This document shows positions 43,252-51,499 of a stretch of 64,000 nucleotides of DNA, piece after piece. The DNA comes from an uncultured Alphaproteobacteria bacterium (GTDB lineage Bacteria > Pseudomonadota > Alphaproteobacteria > RF32 > CAG-239): positions 89,787-153,786 of the forward strand of contig CALXTV010000002.1 of NCBI GenBank assembly GCA_944391505.1. The letters run 5' to 3'. The position numbers and the translations under genes are program-made. Below the pieces are notes generated by a model. The model saw only the letters and a program-made list of their open reading frames with translations. It was not told where the DNA came from and searched no databases. Within the stretch, counting starts at the first letter, position 1. The number at the start of each line of letters is the position of its first letter.

Positions 43252-45063
43252 ATGTCCGAACCGCCTATTCTGACAATTAAGGGCGCGCGTCTGTCTTTCG
43301 GAACCAACGCCCTGTTTACCAATGTTGAACTTTATATCAACCGCGGCGACAAAATCTCGCTGGTCGGGCGCAACGGCAGCGGCAAGTCGACCCTGCTGAA
43401 GGTTATTGCCCGCGAAATAGAACCCGATGCCGGCGAAATTTTCGTGCAGCCCGGGGTGAAGGTTTCCTATATGCCGCAGGAGCCCGATTTTTCGGGCTGT
43501 GCCACGCTGCGCGAGGTTGTGCTTTCCGGTCTGCCCGAATCCGAGCGGGGACAGGAATATCGCGCCGACATTCTGATTGAGCAGTTTGATATCCGCGGCG
43601 GGCAAAGTCCCGCGCAATCGTCCGGCGGCGAAAGAAAAAAAGCCGCGCTGGCCAAGGCCTTAATCAGTGAACCGGATATTTTGCTTTTGGACGAGCCAAC
43701 CAACCATCTGGATATGCCCACGATTGAAAAACTCGAAAAAATCATCGCCGATTTTCGCGGTGCGGTCATTCTTATCAGTCACGACCGAATGTTTTTGAGC
43801 AACACGTCCAAGACCACTTTCTGGCTCGATCGCGGCATTTTGCGCCGCAACAACAAAGGTTTCCGCTATTTTGAAGAATGGCAGGAACAAGTTATTGATC
43901 AGGAAATTATCGAACAAAAATATCTCAACAAAAAAATAGAAGAAGAAACCGAGTGGCTGCATAAGGGCGTAACTGCCCGCCGCAAGCGCAACCAGGGCCG
44001 TTTGCGCCGGCTGCAGCAACTGCGTCAGGAACGCCGCGAACAGATTAAACAGGCTGGTTCCGTCAAGCTGGAGGCCGAAACCGGCGAACTGCGCTCCAAA
44101 ATGGTTATTGAAGCCAAGCATATCTGCAAGGCTTTCGGCGACAGAATCATTGTCAAAGACTTTTCAACCCGGGTCATCAAAGGCAACAAAATCGGCATTG
44201 TCGGCCCTAACGGCGCCGGAAAAACAACCCTTATCAAGCTGCTGACCAAGCGTCTGGAACCCGACAGCGGCCATGTGCGAATCGGCAAAAATCTGGAAGA
44301 AGCTTATTTTGACCAAAACCGGTTGACTCTTGACCCCAAAAAAACGCTTTGGAAAACACTTTGCAATGAAGGCGACCATATTTTCGTCCGCGGTTCTTAT
44401 CGGCATGTGGTGGCTTATCTGAAAGATTTTCTGTTTCGTCCCGATCAGGCGCAATGCCCGGTTTCGGCACTTTCCGGCGGAGAGAAAAACCGGCTGATGC
44501 TGGCCGTGGCGCTGGCGCAGCCTTCCAATTTTCTGGTACTGGACGAACCGACCAACGATTTGGACATGGACACGCTCGACCTTTTGCAGGAAGTTCTGGA
44601 CGAATACGAAGGCACCGTTCTACTCGTCAGCCACGACCGCGATTTTATCGACCGCGTGGTCACCTCGGTTATTTATATGCCCGGCGACGGTTCGGCCGCG
44701 GAATATGCCGGAAGTTACAGCGATCTGCTGGAAAAACTGAAAAACAAAACGCCGGTCAAAAAGGACAACAAAAAAGAGGTGCTGCCGAAAAAAGAGGAAA
44801 CCCCGAAAACCGAATCCAAGAAGACTGGCCGGCTGAGCTATAACCAGCAGCGACTGCTGGAGATTCTGCCCGGCAAAATCAGCGAGTTGGAAAAGCAAAT
44901 CGCCGATGCGGAAACAGCTTTGGGCGACAGCAGTCTGTATACCGAAAATCCCGAAAAATTTGACACGCTTACCAAACAGCTCGAAAAGCTGAAAGCCGAA
45001 CTTGGAAATGCGGAAAATCAATGGCTGGAAATTGAGATGCTGCGCGAAAGCATCGGCGCCTGA
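43252..45063 (+). CDS. uup: ABC-F family ATPase (Uup-like)
   Basis: 603 residues with two ABC domains in tandem and no membrane domain. Walker A motifs VGRNGSGKST (about residues 38-47) and VGPNGAGKTT (about residues 320-329), signatures SSGGERKKAAL and LSGGEKNRLML, and LLDEPTNHLD / LDEPTNDLD. The inter-domain linker is basic (TARRKRNQGRLRRLQQLRQERR), and a C-terminal coiled coil of about 70 residues is typical of Uup. ABC-F proteins act on ribosomes; Uup affects transposon excision and ribosome-related processes. Confidence 0.92.
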   Translation: MSEPPILTIKGARLSFGTNALFTNVELYINRGDKISLVGRNGSGKSTLLKVIAREIEPDAGEIFVQPGVKVSYMPQEPDFSGCATLREVVLSGLPESERGQEYRADILIEQFDIRGGQSPAQSSGGERKKAALAKALISEPDILLLDEPTNHLDMPTIEKLEKIIADFRGAVILISHDRMFLSNTSKTTFWLDRGILRRNNKGFRYFEEWQEQVIDQEIIEQKYLNKKIEEETEWLHKGVTARRKRNQGRLRRLQQLRQERREQIKQAGSVKLEAETGELRSKMVIEAKHICKAFGDRIIVKDFSTRVIKGNKIGIVGPNGAGKTTLIKLLTKRLEPDSGHVRIGKNLEEAYFDQNRLTLDPKKTLWKTLCNEGDHIFVRGSYRHVVAYLKDFLFRPDQAQCPVSALSGGEKNRLMLAVALAQPSNFLVLDEPTNDLDMDTLDLLQEVLDEYEGTVLLVSHDRDFIDRVVTSVIYMPGDGSAAEYAGSYSDLLEKLKNKTPVKKDNKKEVLPKKEETPKTESKKTGRLSYNQQRLLEILPGKISELEKQIADAETALGDSSLYTENPEKFDTLTKQLEKLKAELGNAENQWLEIEMLRESIGA

Positions 45064-45064
45064 A

Positions 45065-46039
45065 TCAGTTTCTGCCGCCGTTTATCAGGTGATTCCACTG
45101 ACGCTGCGCAAAACGCCGATAGACTTCCATTTTTGATACGCTGCGGCGTTTTGGCGCATAGCGTTTGTAATATTTATGCAAAAGTTTCCGGTAACTTTCG
45201 CCCAGCGCCGCAATGGCCGTGCGCCGCCGAGAAGAAGGCAAAATATCCGGCCGATTATAAAGACGTGCATAGCGTTTTTCTTCGGCATCGGGTTTGTCGG
45301 TCGACCAGCGGCCGAACCAAGTTTGTTCCAGCAAAAAAGCCTTGCCGAGGTGGACGGGACGCCCCTCGCCGTCTCTGGCTCCGATGCCGCAGCCGAATGC
45401 CGCAAAATGACAGGGTTTAGTAAATTTTTTCAGATCCCCGGCATCCATGGATACACCGTATCCGGCAAGAAATTGTTTGAAAATGCTCCGAAAACGAGGA
45501 AGATCGCTTTTGTTTTGAAAATCAAATCCCTGATTGGCCCAGATATAGCCACCGAAAACCGGCATTTTTCCTTTCGGTATCGAACGTGCCTGAACCAATA
45601 TTTCGGAATGTTCGTTCTTATAGCGGATTTTGCGGGTTTTATCGTATGACCGTAAAAAATCCTGGGTGCGTGTCATCAGCAGTCCGGCAAAATTTGTTCC
45701 TCCCGCGCCTTTCTCCCGACACAGAGAATCGTGAACAAAAATCAGCCGACCGTCATCGAACCAGATTTTCCGACTGACAAAAAAACTTTCTTCCGCATTG
45801 GCAATCTGCGCCCGAAGATGAAGCCGGCGGACAAACCCCATCTGTTCGGGAACAATCAGCGCCTGTTCGTATGACGTGCGGTATCCTTTGTCGGAAAAAT
45901 CAAAGGGCCACTGTTTCTGCACATCTTCGGGAACGGCCGAAAAAAATTCGGTCAAAGCGCCAAAACCGGAAAATTCGCATTTGTCGCCAAACAACGTATT
46001 GTTATAAATATGCTCGCTTATGGTCAGATTTTCGCCCAT
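45065..46039 (-). CDS. Hypothetical protein, 324 aa
   Basis: Not recognised. Soluble, Arg- and aromatic-rich. Possible strands around QALIVPEQMGFVRRLHLRAQI and RKIWFDDGRLIFVHDSL, and a very basic C-terminus (LLHKYYKRYAPKRRSVSKMEV). A Cys-containing segment KPCHFAAFGCGIGARDGEGR is notable. It follows the membrane-anchored gene by about 6 bases, forming an operon with the HAD gene, and converges with uup. Confidence 0.72.
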   Translation of the reverse strand: MGENLTISEHIYNNTLFGDKCEFSGFGALTEFFSAVPEDVQKQWPFDFSDKGYRTSYEQALIVPEQMGFVRRLHLRAQIANAEESFFVSRKIWFDDGRLIFVHDSLCREKGAGGTNFAGLLMTRTQDFLRSYDKTRKIRYKNEHSEILVQARSIPKGKMPVFGGYIWANQGFDFQNKSDLPRFRSIFKQFLAGYGVSMDAGDLKKFTKPCHFAAFGCGIGARDGEGRPVHLGKAFLLEQTWFGRWSTDKPDAEEKRYARLYNRPDILPSSRRRTAIAALGESYRKLLHKYYKRYAPKRRSVSKMEVYRRFAQRQWNHLINGGRN

Positions 46040-46045
46040 CCGCCG

Positions 46046-46588
46046 CTACTTTATCTTACTGCGCGTTTTGGTGCCGTCCAAAATATCGCTGATTAAAATC
46101 AGGTCGGGCTTTACCATTTCAACTTCGGCCGGCGTAACTTTTCCGACCGTTAGCCGCTGTTTTTGTTCATCAATCATTCTCTGCACCGCGCTTTCGTCCA
46201 TTTCGCTCTGCCGCAGCATTTGCTCCGTCGATTGGGCGTGTTCCTGCCAAAAGGCCGTTTTAACAATGGTTTTCAGCCGTTGTTCCACAAAGAAAAAACG
46301 TTCGGCGTTCCAGCCTCTTTTTTTCAGCCAGCGGACAAGTTCCGGCGGAAATTTTTCTTTACCGTCTTCCATTCCCAGAGAAAGCTGTCCGGCGCCGACG
46401 TTGCGGATTTCATCTTCCATATATTCCGCCCAGACCGGAAGAAACCTGTCCATTTCGGCCTTGTCGACAGTCGGTTTTCGCAGCAACTGCTCTTGTTTGG
46501 CCTGTTCCTTTTGATAATCGTCATAGGCCTGCCTACCGAAATAAGCCGCCAAACCGGCCAAAACCAAAAGCAAAAAAATTTTTTTCAT
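46046..46588 (-). CDS. Membrane-anchored or secreted hypothetical protein
   Basis: About 180 residues from the ATG at 46588. The N-terminus is a signal anchor (KKIFLLLVLAGLAAYFG) without an obvious cleavage site; the rest is helical and charged, predicted to lie in the periplasm. Not recognised. It starts at the stop codon of the HAD gene and is followed closely by the 324-residue unknown. Confidence 0.72.
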   Translation of the reverse strand: MKKIFLLLVLAGLAAYFGRQAYDDYQKEQAKQEQLLRKPTVDKAEMDRFLPVWAEYMEDEIRNVGAGQLSLGMEDGKEKFPPELVRWLKKRGWNAERFFFVEQRLKTIVKTAFWQEHAQSTEQMLRQSEMDESAVQRMIDEQKQRLTVGKVTPAEVEMVKPDLILISDILDGTKTRSKIK

Positions 46589-46589
46589 T

Positions 46590-47474
46590 TTACCACCGCA
46601 GATTGGAAATGATGAAATCGGGGTAAGCATCAAAATTGGTTGCCAATTCGCGGGTTTTGGCCACGTCGGGAATGTATCCCTCACCAAGGAAATTGACATG
46701 GACGGCTTTGGTTACCAGCGCCGCGGACAATCCGGACAAATTGGCTCCTTTGATGTCCGTCGCCAGATTGTCGCCAATCAGCAAAACCTTTGAACGGTCT
46801 TTTACATCAAGGCCGTCCAGGGCGTAATCGATAACTTTGGTATCGGGTTTGCCGACCGTGATTATCCGGCCGCCCAATACGGCATATTGTTCGGCTACGG
46901 CTCCCGGGGCAAGGCTGATTTCTCCGCCGATATAGCTTGACGTGTCATTGCCGGCGCAAACCAACGGCATGTTCAGGCTGGCCGCATGTTCCAAAACCGG
47001 CAGGTAAGAATCTACGAGATCCGCCGCGGAACGACAAGATCCCATATACATAAAATCGGCCCGGCCAAGTTCGTCTACCGGCAGATAATCAAGGCCGGAA
47101 AAGACGCCCAGACCTTCCGAACCGCCGATGTTAAAATAAGTCAGGCCGAGGCCTTTGAATACGTCATCTTTGACTTTCAGTTTATAATGCAGAATTTCGC
47201 CGGCCGTAATTACGGCATCAAAAATCATAACCGGAACGTCGTTGTTAATTAAAAGTCTGATAACCTGCTGCACCCGCAGAGACGTATTGCTGACCAGAAC
47301 GACTTTCCGTCCGCTGCGCTTCATGGCTTTAAGCGCCTCGACAGCTTCGCTTTTGAAGCCCCTGCCGTCATACAAAACGCCGTACAGGCCGACAAGAACC
47401 GCTTCAAACGGCTCGAGAACCTTTGAGATGTTGACGACGGGTTTTATCATTTTAATCATTTCTTGAAAATCCAT
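46590..47474 (-). CDS. HAD-like protein (TIGR01459 type) lacking the catalytic Asp
   Basis: Up to 294 residues; starts at 47474, 47459 or 47450 are possible. HAD-IIA layout: motif I region FEAVLVGLYGVLYDG, motif II VVLVSNTS, the Lys in TVGKPDTKVIDYAL and motif IV KVLLIGDNLATDIKGA. In motif I the nucleophile position, usually D in LLDxWGVL, is Gly (VGLYG). The other motifs are kept. A normal phosphatase mechanism is unlikely; a binding or regulatory role is possible. It is first in an operon with two unknown genes. Confidence 0.88.
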   Translation of the reverse strand: MDFQEMIKMIKPVVNISKVLEPFEAVLVGLYGVLYDGRGFKSEAVEALKAMKRSGRKVVLVSNTSLRVQQVIRLLINNDVPVMIFDAVITAGEILHYKLKVKDDVFKGLGLTYFNIGGSEGLGVFSGLDYLPVDELGRADFMYMGSCRSAADLVDSYLPVLEHAASLNMPLVCAGNDTSSYIGGEISLAPGAVAEQYAVLGGRIITVGKPDTKVIDYALDGLDVKDRSKVLLIGDNLATDIKGANLSGLSAALVTKAVHVNFLGEGYIPDVAKTRELATNFDAYPDFIISNLRW

Positions 47475-47595
47475 AAAATTTGGGTCATTGCCGGCTGAAC
47501 CGGATATTAATCCGAAAAGACGGCAATGGCAAGCCGTTTTTACCTTAATTTCAATCTATTATGAAATGTTTTATTTTCGGTAAATTTTTACCGGC

Positions 47596-48804
47596 TCAGG
47601 CCTTTATCCGCCGATATGCGGCCAGCGCTTCGGGCAGCGGCTCCAGAACGCGTCCGAGCACGCCCTTAAGCTCGGAAATGCAGATGCCGTAATTGGTTAT
47701 CGGCACGCCGGCACTCTCGCATTTATTGATGCGCGAAAGAATCTCGCGCCGGTTGTTCATGCAGCCGCCACACTGGACAACCAGCTTATATTCGGACAAA
47801 TTGACCGGAAAGTCGCAGCCGGAAACATGGTCTATCTGCAAATCCGCTTTTGTTTTCTCCCGCAGCCAGCGCGGTATTTTTACCCGGCCGATATCGTCTT
47901 CAACCGCATGATGCGTACAGGATTCCGCAATCAAAACCTTGTCACCGTCTTTTAATTTTGAGATGGTACCTGCGCCTTCAACTAATTTGACAATATCCCC
48001 TTTGAGACGGGCAAACAAAGTTGAGAAGGTTGTGCATTTGACATTTGCCGGAGTTTCGGCAACCATCTTGTCTACAACCTGCGAATCGCAAACAACCAAA
48101 GCCGGCGGCGTTTTCAGATTATCCAACGCGGCCAGATAATCGTTTTCTTTGACGACAAGTGCCGTCAGGTTATGATCCAGCGCATCGCGAATGGCCTGCA
48201 CCTGCGGCATAATCAGCCGTCCTTTCGGCGCTTCGAAATCTATCGGGATTATCATAACCACGGTCGAATGAGCCGGAGCCAAATCACCAAGCAGAACCGG
48301 CGCATTGATGAAATCTTCGGGAACAACTTTAATCAGGGCGGCTTTCAATTCGTTCAGCACCCGGTCGCGGCTGCTCGGGTCAGTTGAAACAACCTTGATG
48401 CCGTCTTCGGGACAGGCATATAAATCGCATTTGTTATATATTTTAATCAGCGGCAGTTTGCGGCTTTCGGCCTCGCGGATAATTTCTGCCTCTTCGGCAC
48501 CGATTTTGCCGCCTTCGCATACCAGAACCGCAACATCGGCACGATCAAGCACCCGGCGGGTTTTAAACAGGCGTTCGGCAGCCAGAGCGGTTTCATCGCC
48601 AAAGCCGGCCGTATCCAGCCAAACGACCGGGCCGAGCGGCAAAAGCTCTTGTGTTTTTTCAACAACGTCGGTCGTGGTGCCGGCGATGTCGGAGGTAATG
48701 GAAACATTCTGGCCGGCAACCAGATTAAGAAAACTTGATTTTCCGGCATTGACACGGCCGAGCAAAGCGATGTGAAGCCTTAATGATTTTGGGGTTTGCT
48801 GCAT
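47596..48804 (-). CDS. hydF: [FeFe]-hydrogenase maturation GTPase HydF
   Basis: 402 residues. An N-terminal GTPase domain (ALLGRVNAGKSS near residue 16, switch region ITSDIAGTTTDVV, G3 DTAGF, YNKCD) is followed by dimerisation and cluster-binding domains. The FeS ligands are in CTHHAVEDDIGR (about residue 296) and CGGC (about residue 345), as in HydF. HydF carries the 2Fe subcluster of [FeFe]-hydrogenase. HydE, HydG and the hydrogenase are not in the window. It is third in the tatD-tcdA-hydF operon (5-base gap), an unusual partner set. Confidence 0.95.
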   Translation of the reverse strand: MQQTPKSLRLHIALLGRVNAGKSSFLNLVAGQNVSITSDIAGTTTDVVEKTQELLPLGPVVWLDTAGFGDETALAAERLFKTRRVLDRADVAVLVCEGGKIGAEEAEIIREAESRKLPLIKIYNKCDLYACPEDGIKVVSTDPSSRDRVLNELKAALIKVVPEDFINAPVLLGDLAPAHSTVVMIIPIDFEAPKGRLIMPQVQAIRDALDHNLTALVVKENDYLAALDNLKTPPALVVCDSQVVDKMVAETPANVKCTTFSTLFARLKGDIVKLVEGAGTISKLKDGDKVLIAESCTHHAVEDDIGRVKIPRWLREKTKADLQIDHVSGCDFPVNLSEYKLVVQCGGCMNNRREILSRINKCESAGVPITNYGICISELKGVLGRVLEPLPEALAAYRRIKA

Positions 48805-48809
48805 ATTAT

Positions 48810-49586
48810 TTACCTTTCAGGAACAGCGTTGCTGCTGATATTTTTGATAATTTCATTGGCAATCATCAGGCCGAAAATGGCCGTAACGGTCGGCAGGGAG
48901 CCCATCGTCAGCCGTTTGCGGCCGTTTCTGCCGCCGCTGACAACCGGATTAGCGTCGTTTTCACTATCGTCAAAAAGCGCGGTAGCCGGCAGGCTGACCT
49001 GTTCGTCGGAAGAAACGCAGATGATTTTGCCGATATCAATTCCTCTGCGTTTGAGCCTTTTGCGGACAAAGCGCGCCAGACTGCAGTTTTCTGTCTGACC
49101 GAGACGGCGCAGTCTGATACGGGAAACATCGGTTTTGAGCGCCGCTCCCATGGAAGAAATAAACGGAATATTGCTATGATACAATGCTTCCATCAGACAA
49201 CATTTCGGATTCAACGCGTCAATCGCGTCGACGACGTAATCAACCGGTTCGGCCAAAAGCTGCGGCAGGGTATCGGCATTGACAAAAGTTTCGATGATTT
49301 TGACATCGCAATCCGGATTGATATCCAAAACCCGTTCCCGGGCGACCTCAGTCTTTTTGCGGCCGAGGGTTGAGGTCAGCGCCAAAATCTGGCGGTTGAT
49401 GTTGCTCTCGTCAAAAACATCAAAATCAACCAGTGTCAAATGTCTGATACCCGCACGAGCCAAGGCTTCCAACGCATATCCGCCGACGGCGCCGAGGCCG
49501 ACGACCATCACGCGGGCGCGACGCAGGCGCTCCATGCCGTCATGGCCCAACAAAGCTTCGGTTCGCAAAAATCTTCTATTTTCCAA
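48810..49586 (-). CDS. tcdA: tRNA threonylcarbamoyladenosine dehydratase TcdA
   Basis: 258 residues of the E1-like ThiF/MoeB fold. Nucleotide-binding VMVVGLGAVGGYALEALARAGI, LVDFDVFDESNINRQ, and the LGRKKTEVARERVLDINPDC and DAIDALNPKCCLMEAL stretches match TcdA (CsdL), which cyclises t6A37 of tRNA to ct6A. It lacks the ThiF CxxC zinc site, which supports TcdA. It overlaps the tatD stop by 11 bases and precedes hydF. Confidence 0.9.
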   Translation of the reverse strand: MENRRFLRTEALLGHDGMERLRRARVMVVGLGAVGGYALEALARAGIRHLTLVDFDVFDESNINRQILALTSTLGRKKTEVARERVLDINPDCDVKIIETFVNADTLPQLLAEPVDYVVDAIDALNPKCCLMEALYHSNIPFISSMGAALKTDVSRIRLRRLGQTENCSLARFVRKRLKRRGIDIGKIICVSSDEQVSLPATALFDDSENDANPVVSGGRNGRKRLTMGSLPTVTAIFGLMIANEIIKNISSNAVPER

Positions 49587-50325
49587 TCTTCATAAACTCC
49601 AACGAATTTTGATATATTTGTCCGGCCAGCAATTCCGGGATGCCGCCGCGGATATCGGCAATCTGCCGTACCAGTTCCGGCAGCGCCGAAGAGGTTACCT
49701 CACTGCCCCGAAGCGGCCCCTGATACGGCCCGTCGGTTTCCAGCAGCATGCGTTCCGCCGGAACAAATTTCAACACGTTTTCCTTATGCCGGCTGCGCAG
49801 TATCGAATAATTAAACCCGACATAGCCGCCGCGATTTATAATTTTATTGAGCAGTTCGCGCGAACCCGTAAATGAATGAAAGACAAACTTCGGCGGCAAT
49901 TCTGCCCAAAAATTTTCCAACCAGGCATCGACGCGGACGGCATGGATAATCAGCGGGCGCCCGTATTTGGCCGCCAACCCGGCCTGACAGGAAAAAATTT
50001 CCGCCTGCCGCTCATACGAGGGATTTTTCAGCCGGTCGAGCCCACATTCGCCGAGCAGCGCCTGCGGAAAGCGTTGCAGATACGTCTCCAGCAAAACTTC
50101 CCAACCCGGTTCGGCTCTGTCCAAATACCAGGGGTGCAGTCCGAAAGCCGGAATGACATAATCGGGGAAAGCGCCGGCCATATCAGCGACCCGCATCCAG
50201 TCTTCGGGGAAAGACGACACGCAGACCATGCCGGCGACACCGTTCTGCCGCGCCTCTTTGATAATATCCGTTGCACAGTTTAACTTAAAATCTTGCAAAT
50301 GAATGTGCGTGTCAATAAATTGCAT
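49576..50325 (-). CDS. TatD-family metal-dependent hydrolase
   Basis: 249 residues. TIM-barrel amidohydrolase with the metal-site motifs DTHIH (residues 5-9), GLHPWYL, GECGLD, a His in LIIHAVR, FHSFTGS and ETDGPY. TatD/YchF-type enzymes are Mg-dependent DNases or related hydrolases. It is first in the tatD-tcdA-hydF operon and lies 42 bases from the divergent alanine racemase gene. Confidence 0.92.
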   Translation of the reverse strand: MQFIDTHIHLQDFKLNCATDIIKEARQNGVAGMVCVSSFPEDWMRVADMAGAFPDYVIPAFGLHPWYLDRAEPGWEVLLETYLQRFPQALLGECGLDRLKNPSYERQAEIFSCQAGLAAKYGRPLIIHAVRVDAWLENFWAELPPKFVFHSFTGSRELLNKIINRGGYVGFNYSILRSRHKENVLKFVPAERMLLETDGPYQGPLRGSEVTSSALPELVRQIADIRGGIPELLAGQIYQNSLEFMKIGK

Positions 50326-50367
50326 ATAAGAACTTTCAACAAATACTTTAAGGATAATAAGACAGCC

Positions 50368-51459
50368 ATGGCTATTTTGACAAGACCAATTTTGGAAATC
50401 AACCTGAATAATCTGCTTGATAACTATATGCAGCTCAAGGCTTTGTCAGGGCGCGCAAAAGCCGCCGCCGTCGTCAAGGACGACGCTTACGGTCTGGGAG
50501 CGGAAATTGTTGCCCGGAAACTTTATAACGACGGCGGGTGCCGCCATTTTTTCGTCGCGCACGGAATTGAAGGCGAAAGGATTCGCAACCTGGTGCCTGA
50601 CGCAGCGATTTATGTTTTGCAGGGCATCGGTGAAGACAGTCTTGATTCTTTCCGACGCGCCCGGCTGATTCCGGTCATCGGTTCGCCGGAGATGTTTGCC
50701 TGGTGGAAAGAAAACCGGATTGAGGGCATAAAGCCGGTTATTCAGATTGAAACCGGACTGAACCGGCTGGGATTTCGGGAATCGGAACTGGAAGAGCTTT
50801 CCGATGCCGATAGAAGCGAATTTTCGATGGTTTTGTCGCATCTGGCCTGTGCCGATGCCAAGGAACATTTTATGAATCAGCATCAGCTTGATAATTTCCG
50901 CCGGCTGAAAGAAAAATATTTTCCGAAGCTGCCGGCAACCTTATCGGCCTCCGACGGAACTTTTCTCGGTGCCGACTATCAGTGGGACATGGTGCGTCTG
51001 GGGGCGGCCATGTACGGCATTAATACCGCACCGTACCGTGAAAACCAAATGAAAAGCGTGGTTACGGTCAAAGCACCGGTTTTGCAGATTGCCGACCTGC
51101 CGAAAGGCGATTTTGTCGGTTATTCGGCGACCTACAGAGCAACGGAAGACCGCCGACTGGCGATTGTTTCCATCGGATACGGCGATGGCATTCCGCGCTC
51201 TTTGTCTAACGTCGGCAAGGTTTTCTTCAATATCTGCGGCAGAATTCACGAAGCGCGTATTCTCGGACGATTGTCGATGGACAACATCATCTGCGATGTT
51301 ACCGAGGCCGACGGACTGCAGGTCGGAGACACAGCCGGCATTCTGACCGATTATTATACGCTGGACGACATGGGACGCGATGCCGGAACCATCGGATACG
51401 AGATTTTGTCGCGCATCGGCAAAAATACCCGTTATATGCGCACTTATATCGGAGAATAA
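50368..51459 (+). CDS. alr: Alanine racemase
   Basis: About 363 residues from the ATG at 50368; AAGGATAAT is upstream. Fold-type III PLP enzyme that makes D-alanine for peptidoglycan. The PLP lysine is in VKDDAYGLG (Lys37; the usual motif is VKADAYGHG), and the second catalytic residue Tyr271 is in VSIGYGDG. RLSMDNIICDVT and QWDMVRLGAAMYG are typical. A shared terminator follows. Confidence 0.95.
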   Translation: MAILTRPILEINLNNLLDNYMQLKALSGRAKAAAVVKDDAYGLGAEIVARKLYNDGGCRHFFVAHGIEGERIRNLVPDAAIYVLQGIGEDSLDSFRRARLIPVIGSPEMFAWWKENRIEGIKPVIQIETGLNRLGFRESELEELSDADRSEFSMVLSHLACADAKEHFMNQHQLDNFRRLKEKYFPKLPATLSASDGTFLGADYQWDMVRLGAAMYGINTAPYRENQMKSVVTVKAPVLQIADLPKGDFVGYSATYRATEDRRLAIVSIGYGDGIPRSLSNVGKVFFNICGRIHEARILGRLSMDNIICDVTEADGLQVGDTAGILTDYYTLDDMGRDAGTIGYEILSRIGKNTRYMRTYIGE

Positions 51460-51464
51460 AAAAA

Positions 51465-51496
51465 AGAACCGGAAACAAAGTCCGGTTCTTTTCTAT
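51465..51496. terminator. Bidirectional terminator between alr and the large-protein cluster
   Basis: AGAACCGGA/TCCGGTTCT stem with A and T runs on both sides. Confidence 0.88.
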
Positions 51497-51499
51497 TTA

